From Apostichopus japonicus (Eukaryota; Echinodermata; Holothuroidea; Aspidochirotida; Stichopodidae), in NCBI RefSeq assembly GCF_037975245.1, contig NC_092573.1, positions 10,361,001 to 10,425,000 on the forward strand: 64,000 nucleotides of DNA, in the 5' to 3' direction. Under the pieces are notes generated by a model. The model ran no database searches. It saw only the letters and a list, made by a program, of their open reading frames with translations, and had not been told where the DNA came from. Of the stretch, positions 1-14,100 are shown in pieces (within the stretch, counting starts at the first letter, position 1; each line of letters begins with the position of its first letter). Both the position numbers and the translations under genes were made by a program.

Positions 1-3000
1 TAGAAATACTGCGAACAGAGCAAATTTATATGGAATTTTGATGAAAAATTTCTTATTTTCTATTGCATATAAATCTATCAGCTTCATTATGACAAGAAAT
101 GAATATTCTACAACTTCAAATGCAAGAAAAGTAACATCACTTATCTCCCTTATCTTGCTCCCCTTCCCCTCACCCCCCCCCCACCAAGTTCCTCTACCAC
201 CATCTCCTTATAAAATAGTATTTTGCATTTGTTTTGGAGTCATTCTAGTCAAGTTATATTCCTATGTTATTGAGAATCTTCAGCCTCACCAATAGATCCT
301 TGTGCTCGATCCTTTACAAGCAAATATTAACTGCCCAGTAGTTTCATCCTTCATGTAAAGACTAGAAATTGAATTCCTTAGTTCCAAACGAACATGCAGC
401 TCTAAATGAACTTTCATTTGCCTTCTGAATTGTACTTTGAATAGCAGGTATCCCCAGCTTTGTTTGATTTTTTTGGTTGACTATGTTTTTTTTACACTGT
501 TGAATCTGGTTATGGTGAACCATACAAAACTAGAACACATTTTTGTTAGAAATTATATTCAAAATGTTATATTTGATTCATTAATAGGTGAGATTGCAGG
601 TTAATTTTCCATTCACCATTCCGATTCTTTTGATTAGCATAAAACTATTAATACTTATTAGATTAACACTATTAATACTTATTAGCATAACACTAATGCT
701 ATTTGCATGATAACAATAATGCAAAACCATATTAATGAACTGAACACACAAGAGTACCAAACTCTTATCAGTATTAAGAAAGACATGTCAAAATGCTTCC
801 CTAAGACAAGACACAGGTGTTAAAATGAGTGATGGTACGAACAACAATGTAGAAATGTAGATAATACAAAAGACAAAAGATGTAATGAAAGACAATGAAG
901 CATTATGAAACATTTTCTGACAAAAGCATGTGACAAATATGACGTGAATGAATGGGAATTAGAGAAGGCCGGAAGCGATATATAGATTCCGACGGATGTC
1001 GTTGACGCAAAATGCCGTGATGATTACAGAGTGACTCGAAGCAGCTGATGAAAAGATGTGTTACCATGGTAACCACAGTGTAGGAACATAATCTAATCAG
1101 ACAGTAGGGAAAAACTCCTAGCATTACTTGACGATACACTCACAAAGTTGACAAGAATTTGACAAATTTATTGTTCTCATTTCCCCCACACAAGCTTCCA
1201 CTTCACTGAATCCCACGTTAAACAATTTTAGAGAGAATTTACATCGAGAAAAAAAAAATTGAGACAAGGGAGATATGAAATGTAAGCATTTTGAGCAGTA
1301 GTCTTTCTTTATGTCAATTTTCACTGGGAAGAGATCACAAAGATTTATGCCATCAAAATCAATAAACCTGAACACTGCAAACCACTTGCTTGAAACTGTC
1401 CAAAATTCTTACGAGCAATTCATCATTTTTTATTACAATTACTAGTTTATCAGCAGAGGGTCTCTCTTTCGTTTGTCCTTTACTCATCTTTCAAATTTTC
1501 TTTTAGGTATTCGTTACGATTTTAATTTTTGACGTGTACAAAAACTCTGAAGACATCTTGGGAAGGTTTGGGTTTATCATGTACAGAAATATTCCAGCCA
1601 ATAGCCCAGTACTCTATAATAACTGTTAGGATGACATGGTGAACCCTAAGTAATGTACCTTCTTCTTCCATATACAATACAAGACATAGATATTAATCAA
1701 CACACAGCTGAGGGCTGGTCAGGGTTGGTTAGCTGCTGATTATAACATAATTCAACCACAGTGAGCTTACACAATGTCTTGACAGTGCAACCTACAAACA
1801 TTATGATCTTGCTGGTTCGATATATACAGCTACAGTTATATTGCTCGTTAGTAAAACATTTCTTGCCCCAAAACAAGTAATTGCTACAGTACAGTTAACT
1901 GAAAAGTATTAATGTATGTGCGTCACATTGTGGTTGCCTTGCAAATCCAACCAACCGCTTTCTGTGGGGTTCGGACAGCTACTAACACTAACAATAACAA
2001 AACAAACTGTTCTCAATCATATTTTGTTTGCTTCAGAACATCATTTATGGATATCCATGAAACTATGTCTTCTTTCACAAACACACTTCCATCATTTGGA
2101 AGTTATTCTCCATGGTATGTTTTCCCCTCTCCCTGCTCCCACCTCTACTGACCCCTTGAATTTGAGAGAAGTCGATAGAAGAATAGACTCTAAAGCCCGG
2201 CAGCATCATCATCAAAACAGACTCTTGATATAATGACAATAGTCTCATGCATACGAAAAAGAATAAATATTTGCACTGGCTCGTCTAATACGAAAGCACA
2301 CTACGTTGCAACTCTACAGCAGATAGCAGGGCTGGATGGTTTTATAAACAGCTGAGTCTTTTTTTGCCTCAAAAATCAACAGTCGGAGAATTATCCTTTT
2401 CCCGACGTTATTGATTTATGGGTGCCACCCCCATCCCATGGCAGCCACTGTTACTGAATTCAACTTGCTAAGACACATTCATTAGATAAATGTCTCTGCA
2501 AGGCTTTCTCAAGCATCCATCGATGCCGAAAATGCAAATTTCTCTGGAAGTGACGCAAAGGAGTGAAACTTAACACCCTTTTCCAGTATCGCAGGCATTT
2601 TGTTTTTTAAGGGTGGGATATTTTTATCAACAGGGGCATTCGGTGTTACTGCATGATATTAGGATACAAATATGAGCTGATTGAGTACCTAAGTACCAGA
2701 CTTTTTACCTTTTTTTAAAGGATTGCTTTTGATCAAAGATCTGAAAGAAATTCTACCCCAGACGCTTGAAACTGAAAACGCTTCTCATTCGATGGAGACG
2801 GCCCAAGGGTTGAATGTAGGAAGGCAGGAAAACATCGCGACGAAACGCAGACACAACATGGAGTAGTGTCCGGGGGATTGACTCTACACTTAATTAGGCT
2901 TGGCTGTTTTGCTTATCATCCTCCTACAAAATACCATCGAATCTCTGCTTCTGGAATTAGCGTTTCAGGAGCACATGCTTATGGGGATTGAATTTCCACA

Positions 3001-5109
3001 CACGTTTTTTTGCCGGGCAGCAGCAATCTGAGGTAAATCTCAAAATGAATATCAAGTGTTGGGGCACTTTTGTCTCTGAGAATCTGTAAAATTCTGTAAG
3101 GGTGTCTCTCTTTGCCGGGAACGAATGGCTTTAAGATTTGGGATATTGCCAAAAATAGATGAATGCAAGGCTGCTCAGCGAACATGAGACTTGTTTCAAA
3201 GAGGTGCTAGGTGTATGTTTGTTCCACTATCAGTGCAGTGAAAGCATTCCCCGTACCAATGAATGATTGCGATGCTGTTTTTGCACAACAGAATGATAGG
3301 CAGATATATGTATGACATAGGTATTAACAATACTTAGTGAGATACATAGCAACCTTAAAAAAGCTCTTTGCATAGGCTGCAAAGATATGATGAACTTCTG
3401 AGGATTGCCACTACTTTTTGCAAAGAGGCAACAACAAAAATTTAAAGTGTGGTATAGTGATCATTAATATACACCAATGTGTGCATATATATATATATAT
3501 ATATATGGATTTATATATATAAATATATAAATATATATATATATATGAATATATATATATATATGAAATAGGATATGAGGAAGTTACACTCTTTTGCGTT
3601 TGACTAATATAAAAGCATGGTGAAGAAGAATAAATACATAGGTGAGAAAATTGATTAGAGAGAGGGGGTGATTAGTTTTAGATGAGAGAGAGGGTGTAAC
3701 TGAAACCTGTGAGGGTGATTTGTTAAGAAATGTGAAGGCAAGGAGAGGAGGGAGAGATGTTAGCTACGGAGAAGTGTGGTTTCTAAAATATCTCGAACTG
3801 TTTTGTCTACTTCATGTAATTAATTGTCAAATTAATATCATGGGCCTAATTAGAATCAACAATTGCAGTTTCTAAAACATTATATCTCTCTTCTCAGTCT
3901 AGTGTTAAGTGTACTGGTTATGATCTAACACTGCAGGTTCTAGGACTTGAGAAAAAAAATGGTTCTAAAAGACCAATGAATCGAAACACACACATCTTAC
4001 TGGATGTTTCTGTGATGGAAGGATATCAAGTTCTATGCACTGTCGAAATAATTTCTGTTCAACGTGCACAGAATCATTAATCTATATCGTTTCCTGTCAA
4101 ATTTGAAATTTGGCAGATGCTGGGAGAAAATTACTCTCCTCAAAGGAGATAATAATTTTTTTTTAAACGTAATACTAATTAAAGATCAATGGCGTAATAG
4201 GTTTAAGGACATCTGTAGAGACTTACCTATTTCTGATGAAGAGAATCCAATGAATGACGGACACGGAATTGTGGAAGTAAGAAGAGATGAAGAAATTAAA
4301 CTATAAGGAATTAAATGATGTGTTCTGCACGTCTCCGACACATTGTATCAACATATTCCAAATGTTTGTCTAGCCTTTCACCTAGCCTGGTATTTGTTTT
4401 TTTGTATTTGTTTATTCAAAGATCCTAGTTCTCTACACGCACATCAAGGCAAATCCGTCTTGATTTATATTAAACAGCTACTTTGGTCTGTGTCAAGATA
4501 AACCTTGTCAGGAACAGATCCTATGTTAAGAGTGGAATTAAGGTCCTTGAGTGGCAACTAACAGCTACCAGGACTTTAGAAAGGAGGGGGTGTGGCTCTG
4601 GGATTGTTCAAAGCTCTGGGGGGGTTCTAAAGACTTTCCCCTCCCCCACCCCAGGATTGATTATCACTTTAGTTGTGCAATGGCATATTTAGGTTATACT
4701 CATGGCGGTGCTAATAACTACTTATAATATTTTGTGTTAAGTTAAAGATAGGGCACAGGGTAGGGGGTTTAAAGCCCTACCCTGGATCCACACTTGCCTA
4801 CGGTAAACTATTCTTCATCAATATCAAAGTCAGATCTAACATATTCCTTGTATCATAAAGGTTACATAACTAGTTATGTCCCTCCTTTCATAACTGTCAT
4901 ATCCTTCCTGTATAATTGATAACTCCACCTGTTAATCTCTACCTATCAAATAAGGTCACACACACAAGCAAGTCAGACATCTCCCCCCCCCACAATCACC
5001 ATTAATCCACCCCCCCTCCCCACGACCCACCTCTTCCCATCGACAACAAAGGTGAATGTCCAAACCGAACCTTAATTAAGTTAATTAAGTAAGCCCTAGG
5101 ATTACTCAC
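1..5109. other. No supported coding sequence; downstream intron or flank of the semaphorin gene
   Basis: The minus-strand gene should continue here after the last donor, but no Ig, thrombospondin or transmembrane exon could be recognised. The region is AT-rich with poly-T runs and C runs near 170-182 and 4980-5020. An 18 bp direct duplication (ACTATTAATACTTATTAG) lies near 644-690. The gene may end to the left of the window. Confidence 0.5.
3485..3564. repeat. AT dinucleotide microsatellite
   Basis: Interrupted (TA)n blocks separated by GGATTT, AAA and GA interruptions. Confidence 0.95.
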
Positions 5110-5147
5110 CTTCACATTCTTGTATATTTGTTACCTCTTGATCATCG
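5110..5147 (-). CDS. Semaphorin coding exon 12 (linker, last exon found)
   Basis: Residues 549-561 and the first base of 562; 38 nt, phase 2 to phase 1. The acceptor is AATTTACAG, the donor G|GTGAGT. Encodes [12 protein letters not shown], an acidic linker after the PSI domain with one further cysteine. It is supported by frame and good splice signals on both sides, but it is short and has no domain of its own, so it is less certain than the others. Confidence 0.65.
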
Positions 5148-8100
5148 CTGTAAATTTAAAAGGAAATCAGAGTTCATAAACGACATCCCAATCAACAAAG
5201 AGAATTTGTGCCAGAACGAGACACCGTCCTGACCGTAAGCTTTCCGGCTTGGGCCAGAGGAAATGTAATTATACAAGACAAAATAAGGATAATTTCCGTT
5301 ATCTAATCAAATCAATTAACTGCAAACCAGTTCTCATGAAGAAGTAACCTTCATTTATAACCTAATCATATTCCACTATTATACATTTTGTCCATTTGTA
5401 TTTAATAAAGCAGGCCTACGAGTGTTCAATGAAACATTACGTCCAGTAAATACATATAAGGTTGCAAATTAACAGCTTTGGACTGTTTTTCCTAAAATTT
5501 GGGGAAATATTACACAGAACTTTCCTACTGCATCTACCAATTGCACTCGGTATAGAAAGACAGTCTTTTGTTCATTTCACAGATTGCTGGCAAGTTTGTG
5601 GAGTAAGCTAAAAGTACTTATTCATTCTGGGTTAACTTTTCCAGCATAATGATTGGAGTGATGTTTTAATCTTCACTGAGGACAACAAAACCAAATAAAA
5701 TTCAAAAGTCCCCCAAAAAAAGGTGCAACTTTGATGTAAAAGAATGCTTGATTATCCTTCATACACATAGCCACTTCAAATTAATTGCTGTGCAGAGCAA
5801 AACCAATTATTTTATAGTTTAACAAAAATAAGCAAAGACAGGACCAAGATATAAACTCACAATTCGTTTTTGCCCAATTCGAACTCGTAACATTTTTCAC
5901 CGATGTTATTCCAGACGCAGAATGGATCTTGTATACAGGCACTGCAAGGACAAAGAACGGGGCAAACATTAACAAGGTGAAAGACAAATTTGTTATATAG
6001 ATATATATATATATATATACAAAGGTATAATAACGCATCATATTATCCTCCTTCAAATAGACTTGACCTGAGTTACCATTCTGCTACCTGCATGATTGTC
6101 TTCTTGCGACAGCAAGAGTCCTTCTGTACCAATGACAAAGTAGGAATTGGCTGGCTATAGCTAGCTTAGGCTTATACATGCCTACCATATTATGCTGTAC
6201 ATGTGCCTGTTTCATAACTGAGGCTTTGCTATTAACATGTGACTCTTAATTAATCATAAAAAAATATCTAAAAAAATCTTGAGTTTGAAGTACTTATTGT
6301 GTAAGTTTCACAAGAAAATTTATAAGAAATAAATGTTTCATGTTTCGAGGTTTTCCTCCGCGAGAAGAATGCACAAGTAGCTAGGCTTAATACAGCCATG
6401 TACTGAGGGCGCTCTCTACAAACTGGTACAAAGGGTTACACATCTTTTTCTAAAGCCATGCCCGTATATAGTTTAAAACCAGTCCAAAAATGATTAAACA
6501 AAGATTGGATAAATTATTATTCAAAGATTGGGGATAACAATTTTCAAGTATTACTTCTCTCTCTCTCCCGCTTACCATCTTGATGTGTAGTTATCACATC
6601 TATGTAGAGGGAGCTCTATCACTGAGCTATTCGTCACCACCATTAACACATCCTTCTCAACGTGTTGTGCCGATATTGTTCTGATGACCTCTAGCTGCTT
6701 GACCCTCTCCTGGCAGTCCCGAGGAGTGACGTAAATTTTCTCCAGGAGGTTCGACCTAAACTTGTCCCCATCGGGAATGAGGACTACTTTCAATACTAAT
6801 CCGTTTTCTGTTTGGTTAGAAAAGCAGACAAAGTAGAAAAAATAGTCATAGAATCATGTAAAAAAATGGAGCGGATAACATTTATCTGGGAAGGAATCTC
6901 GCTGGACTATTGAGCGCTATTTCAGAAACCTGTTCCCGCACTTTGAATTTCATATTTCATGCATGTTAGAGAAACATTTAGCTACATGCGATTATCTTCA
7001 CATCTTGAAGAAATTTAGTCAACGTTGTAACGCTGCAAGTATTGAGGGAATTCCTTGCTAGTCTCACAATACTGTTTCTGGAAGCCAGGGTCAAATTTCT
7101 GGCTCCTGCTTTTGTACATCAACGGCTACGGCAAGAAAATACTTGTTTATTTTGGGGCTATTACATCTTACCCTGCAGTTATAACAAACATCCTTTGCCA
7201 TCAACACATTATCTCTTAACCTTTGTCTTTCCTTTTTCTTTCCATTAGGATGTGACTTGATTATTAATTTAATGTTCTGATGTTGAAAGACTCTGCTCAA
7301 AGGACATTGAATGAGCATGAATGATCTTGAATTGTTCATCACAGGATGTAACTCACTCTCTTATTAAACAGTATTTGCTGTGTTGATAATGATGATGATT
7401 TATACTAACAGCAATGGTAAGCAATGATGAAGATACAAAACGAAAAATATAATGTTCTGTTTTCTTTTCTTACTTACTACACAACTTTGAATTCCCTTTA
7501 CAGATACAGCAAGAGGGAGCACCACTTTGGGCTTTACATTTGACCAGTTTACACAGAAGTGGATGCTTAAGAAAGAAGAACCAGAGTGAAAGTGTTCACT
7601 TTAAATGATTCTAGCAACACCCCAAGAAACCTTAAACACGACTACTCAATTGCAAACGTATCGACATGATGATTTCTTCTTTTTTTTTTTTTGGAAGGGG
7701 GGGGGAGGGGGGGGAGGGGGGAAGGGGGGGAATTTAACAAAACCTGTTTGTGATTTGTACCTGTTCCTAAATATATGATGTTATATAGAATTCCATCTTT
7801 GCCCGTCTGTTTGTAAACTGCTATCTGGGTCAGCCTGTAGTCTGCTCGCGTCAGATCAAATATGGGGTACGGATCCCCGTAACTAGGGACCGCTTGGTCC
7901 ATCAGGGGATGACTCGTTATAAACTCCAAATTATCATCCGACTGCCTCTTGGAATCTAAGGAACACTGAGAAGACAAAAATATAAATACATAAACAGTGA
8001 GAAACATTATAATAATAACAACAACACTTTAATATACATATTTACATGTGTTTGTTTTTTTCTTTCTACCTTAATTCTGTCGTGTCAATTCAACAAAGGA

Positions 8101-11100
8101 AGAAATTCTGGGCGATTTGTACCCGATCGAAAATCTAATACTAGAAAGGACAAAAAATTTGACCAATATTAAATTCTTTGGAATATTACTGCAACAAATA
8201 TTCATCCTTATTTTTTATGGTGAAAAGTTGTAAAGGGTGAGTCGATATGGGATACTACTTACATTGCCCGGTCTTGGCTTCTTTTCCATATCCCTCGGCA
8301 ACGCATACCAGTTACCAGAATTCTGTGTCTTGAACTGGCCTTCGTTAAATATCTCCCGGATAACTTGCATATCGAAAACACAAACAGCAGAGCCTGGAAT
8401 CTCGTGTCTAACAAAATGTGAAGAGAACACAGGAGTTAAAGACATTAGCATGGACGAAAAGAGTCATAACATAACCTTATAACCTTCCAGAAACCGTGGC
8501 AATTTGGCAACACAAATCCCCTGCAGGGTTAGTGAGTGCACCACACCTTACAAGCAAACTTCCATGTATCTCATAATACATGTATATGTAGCATACACCA
8601 TGGGTTAAACCATCTAAGAAAATTCCCCTCAAAATTTTAGTTAGATTTGTTGTCCTGCGAAACTGAACTCCTTCGTTGTTGCTGTGAATGAAAAACTTGT
8701 TTGGGTATCGTTGCAGAATTTACAATATATATATTGCATTACACAACACAACAATTAAATTTAACTTCGGAGAAAACAAAACACAAGTTGGACCGAATGG
8801 TAGAGAATGGAGGTGAATACTTACTCTCCTGTGCTGAAGACACCGTAAAACATCCTCTCATCTCCTTCACCGACCATCCATACATCCTCTGCAAACAATA
8901 ACAAAATAATTCAGGTCAGTTATGGAGACGATTGCCAACAGAAGCTTACCATGAAAATGACTCTCATTTTGGGGTCAAGGTTTTTTACATTCGAAAAAAA
9001 ACTTAAGAAGATATCCCACTTAAAATATTCTTTGAGAGGTTTGTTTAAACAAGAATGGAGAAACTTATGATAACAGAGTGTCCTTAGTATCTAGAGGAAT
9101 TCAATATTACATAAACACTTATTAGGGATCCTATTACTCTTACTATAATTACTCAACCCTCCCAAATCCAGGTGTCAAACCTTCTGACAAATACCAAACC
9201 TTTAGGCTCTGTCCAGAGGTTTTGAATAAAACGCTGACAGAAGACTGCGGAAAACTTTGATAGGAGGGGAGGAGGGGGGGGGCGGACTTAAGGGTGGCAG
9301 GAACGGGGCCGGAAGCAAAATCAAGGTTTTCGCAAACTTACGTAAATAATTAAAATAGAATGGATACGCTCCAGGAAATGAACAGTTGAGTCGTGCCTTC
9401 TGGTACGTGGTCCATTTTTCTTCCAGGATGTACGCTCCGCCCAGGTCAGACTTGCAGACTTTGCCGACCCTGGCATATATTGCCTGAGGGAGGAGGGAGA
9501 CAACATTAGCACCGTCACAAACGACGAACATTCAAATTACGCATACATACATCTCAGCTAAAATAGAATTGAAAAATCTGATATTCCCAGCACCGAGACA
9601 TGAGCTAATAAATGTTGATCAACTTTGACACAGAAAGAGAGGAGGTTGTGAAACACCGGTCCAGGACGAATGAGGTGAGACAAACGAAGTACTATTACGA
9701 AGAGATTATGAACATTCTGAGAGGTAAAGCGCGAACGAAATGAGATACAATGTAAATTGAAAGTTAATGGAGCGTAGTAACACAGGGGCATCAGAAGGGG
9801 GGGGGAGGGTAATCTAACTAGAATAAATGCAAGAAACTGTGCAAATTGTGAGAAAAAAAAATCTTTTTTTTTTCAAATCCCCAAAGGAAAACCAAAGGGC
9901 ATTGCAATTTGTTGATAGATTTAGTTTAGGGGGTACACTTTTCATTTAAATCTGCAATGATACTTTAGGTCCTGTCACCACGCATCTAGGATTTGAGTGG
10001 TTAACTGATCCTAGGCCTATTTCCTCCTACAACTCAAGATTGATTCTGACAGGTTATAAATCACAGCCAACAGTACTCTCTCTCCCCCCCCCCCCCCCCC
10101 CTTTCTATCCTGCCTTTTTTTCACTTGCTGAAAGCCTAAAATGCCAGCACATGTCCTCTGACATAAAATGAAAGCCTAGACTTGTGGCATAACAAAATAA
10201 TCTTCCTTTGCCTTAGAGGGCTTTTAGAGCAAACAAGACAATGACCTTTCGAATTGAGGTCAAGTTGTTTTAAGCACAGAACCCAAACTTGCCCTTCTAT
10301 GGGTATGGATGAGATTAAGTAACATTTCTGCTAATTTCTGAAGAAGAAAAAAATTGCCATAAAGCAAGTTTTTTTTCTTTTCCTTTTTAACATCATCCAA
10401 CTGTGGATGATTGAAGTACTCAATGTTTTGTTGAATTGTTGATAGTAACCTAACCTTCTTCTTCATAATTGTTACTCAGCTCGGATTACAACAACACAAA
10501 GTTACTTTTGAAAGAAATACATGAAATCTACAGTAAATTAACAATTTGTCCTTGGATAATGTTATCAAGGTTTTTTTAAATATTGTTTGGTTAAAAGAAA
10601 AAAAAAAAACTTAATAAGCTGATGATATTAACATAGATACTGAAATAAATGTGAGAAAAACAACCATTTCACTGATTGAAAAACTTAGTGACAAGAGCCC
10701 AAGGGCACTGTGGTTCCTTGCTTGGGGTATATGGCAATACACATAATATTATCAAGCAAGATTAGGCTCAAATAGTCCCAGTAATTGTGGTCCTACATGT
10801 TCCCATAAAGTAACCAACACTATAGCCAACACTTTTGTGATCACAATATGTGATCGGATTTTTGATCAAAAGGCACTTTTGAGATCTAAATATGGCATCG
10901 AAAATGTAAGAAATATATGAGACCTACAAGCGTGTCAACAGATATGATAACATTGGTGACCTCAGATGACATGACCTTTAAGTTTCAAAATGTTCCACCA
11001 CCCCATTCACAACTTGTCCCAAAATATCAACCATGTCACACCTTGGCATTGAGATTTAATTGCATTAAATGTCTAAAAATTAACTTTGAACTTGTATACA

Positions 11101-14100
11101 TAACTTCACACACAAAAGGTCACCCGGAGGTCAACCAATTGACATTTTTGATCGGTGAGACCTAAATAGAGCATGACTGTAAAAATTCAAACATTTTTTC
11201 TTTGCCCATTTTCTCCCCCCAAAATACTACTTTTTTAACATTAGCTGACCTTTGGTGACCTTGTATCACATGACCGTTAAGTTTGAAAATATTCCCCTAT
11301 ACCATTTGCAACTACTCCAAAAATATCAACCTTGTCACACCTTGGAACTGGGAGTTTTTGCACTAAATGTCTGAAAATTAACTTTGACCTCATGTAACTT
11401 CGCACACGAAGGTCACACAGGGGTCAACCCATTGACATTTATTATCAGAAGGTACCTTTAACATCTGAAAATAGCATCGAAACTGTAAAAATCCACAAAA
11501 CACGAAAAGATCACCAGAGGTCAAATTGAGGTCAAGGGTCACCCAGATGCGGATCGACGATTGGATTACATTGAAGCAACTCCCAACCCTAAAGGACAAT
11601 TTGTTCTCAAGTTATCGCAAAAATACTAGTTTTTTATCATTAATTGACCTTTGGTGACCTTGTATCACATGACCGTTAAGTTTGAAAATATTCCCCTATA
11701 CCATTTGCAACTACTCCAAAAATATCAACCTTGTCACACCTTGGAACTGGGAGTTATTGCACTAAATATGTGAAAATTAACTTTGACCTCATATAACTTC
11801 GCACACGAAGGTCACACGGGGGTCAACCCATTGACATTTATGATCAGAAGGTACCTTTAACATCCGAAAATAGCATCGAAACTGTAAAAATCCACAAAAC
11901 ACGAAAAGGTCACCAGAGGTCAAATTGAGGTCAAGGGTCACCCAGATGCGGGTCGATAATTGAATTACATTGAAGCAACTCCCAACCCTAAAAGACAATT
12001 TGTTCTCAAGTTATCGCAAAAATACTAGTTTTTTATCATTAATTGACCTTTGGTGACCTCGGATCACATGACCGTTAAGTTTGAAAATATTCCCCTATAC
12101 CATTTGCAACTTGTCTCAAAATATGTACTGTGTATCACCTTGGCACTGGGAGTTATTACACTAAATGTCTGAAAATTAACTTTGACCTCATTTAACTTAA
12201 CATACAAAGGTCACCTTGGGTCAACTTATTGATATTATTGATTGATGAGACCTAAATAGAGCATCAAACTATACAAATTCAAACATTTTTTTCTTTGCCC
12301 ATTTTCTACCCCCAAAATACTAGTTTTTTAACATTAATTGACCTTTGGTGACCTCGGATCACATGACCGTTAAGTTTGAAAATATTCCCCTATACCATTT
12401 GCAACTTGTCAAAAAATATCAACCATGTCACACCTTGGAACTGGGAGTTGTTGCATTAAATGTCTGAAAATTAACTTTGACCTCGTATAACTTCGCACAC
12501 GAAGGTCACACGGGTGTCAACCAATTGACATTTTTGATCGGAAGGTACCTTTGATATCCAAATCTAGCATCAAAACCAAACATTTTCTTTTTTGCTCGTT
12601 TCCTCCCAAAATAAGCACATTTTTTCTAATGTGACCTTTGACCTTTTGACCATGGTTTCAGATGTAGTTTAATCTCCTGATTCCAAAAAACAAAACGAAA
12701 AGTCTGTACAACCATCCTAACTCCGACCGAAAAACTTTGACCCCATATCACTTCGCACATAAAGGTCACACGGGGTCAACCTATTGACATTTATGATCAG
12801 AAGGTACCTTTGACATCTGAAAATAGCATCAAAACTGTAAAAATCCACAAAAACAAGTAAAGGTCACCAGAGGTCAAATTGAGGTCAAGGGTCACCCAGA
12901 TGCGGATCGACAATTGGATAACATTGAAGCAACTCCCAACCCTAACGGACATTTTGTTCTCAAGTTATTGCAAAAATACTAGTTTTTTATCATTAATTGA
13001 CCTTTGTTGACCTTCGATCACATTACCGTTATGTTTGGAAACGATCCCTTACCCCATTCACAACTACTCCCAAAATATCAACCATGTCGGACCCTGTCAA
13101 TGGGAGTTATTGCTGTTTTTAATATATTGGTTTTTGGCATCTAACTGACCTTTGGTGACCTTTGCGGGCACCAAAAACAATAGGGATCTTCCTCTCACTA
13201 TGGGCTATCCACCCAACAAGTTTGATCATGATACATCATTTCCTTATTGAGATATCGTGTACACAAGCCAAGCGTCACATACACACACACACACACACAC
13301 ACGCCAAGTTGAACGCATAGGTTCCTTGCTTTGCAAAAAGCAAGGAACCAAAAATGGGGAACCATAATATACCATGATACGATCTCTAACATGATACGTA
13401 CAGTACAAAATTTGCAATGTCCAATCAAGCAGTTTCACTTTGAGAGTAATTTGCTCTTTCTTGGTCCTCCCCACCCACCCCCCCCCCCCTCATTAGACTA
13501 GCAAGTAGAGACACAGCCCTCAACACTAAGAATCTAATTTTTTTTTTTTTTTATAAATATGCGATCTTGGGGCTTGAACTTACGTCGCCAGAGTTGACAT
13601 GTTCCACTGCTATTTCTCTAAAAAAGACTAGAATCCATTCATCGACTTCAAAAGACTGGATAAAGGTAGGACCTGCAAGAAAGGGGCAAAAAGAAGAAGA
13701 GGTATACTTTATCATCAGTTCTCAGTTCAGTGCGAGTAGTGCAGCAGTTGTGTGTAGATATCTGGGGAACTGTAGTAATGAGTAATAGTAAAGATGTGTT
13801 GTGATTGGATGATGCCAGATGTTACATAACAATCACAATGCATATGAGAATGTAAACTGACCCCTTACATTTGATCGCTTCCTTTAATCTCGTCTCATCA
13901 GAGCTTATTCTCTCAAAATTTCACATCACGGTCTTCATTGATATTTTGTGTAATGGATTTTTAGAGTTGGACCCTTTTTACTGTTGAGTTGTACACATCA
14001 CATGACTAAGGGTATTTTAAGGAGTTATACACAAAGCAACACACACACACACAAATGAAAGCTAAAGGGTTTTCTTCTAAATTTGCTCACTGTTCCTGTA

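Noticed and set aside
903-1375. Minus-strand open frames with hydrophobic stretches, considered as a semaphorin membrane segment
   Set aside because: No acceptor in the required phase opens these frames, and the composition is like noncoding sequence.
2979-3185. A 68-codon minus-strand open frame downstream of the PSI exons
   Set aside because: Not like an Ig or thrombospondin domain, and no suitable acceptor in phase.
3208-3274. A possible final semaphorin exon: acceptor AAAAACAG, phase 1, 22 codons, stop
   Set aside because: It fits the phase, but the acceptor tract is weak and the peptide shows no membrane segment or family signature.
4064-4306. An 80-codon plus-strand open frame with an acidic/basic C-terminal part
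   Set aside because: No recognisable family, no splice or promoter context, and poly-T within the frame; likely chance.
11390-11998. Pairs of similar 69-codon minus-strand open frames, repeated in copies B and C
   Set aside because: They lie in the duplicated 400 bp subunits of the repeat; they do not extend beyond the subunits and resemble no protein.
13278-13302. Repeated short units in the (CA)n tracts considered as a CRISPR-like or regulatory array
   Set aside because: They are ordinary CA microsatellites at a fixed place in the element.
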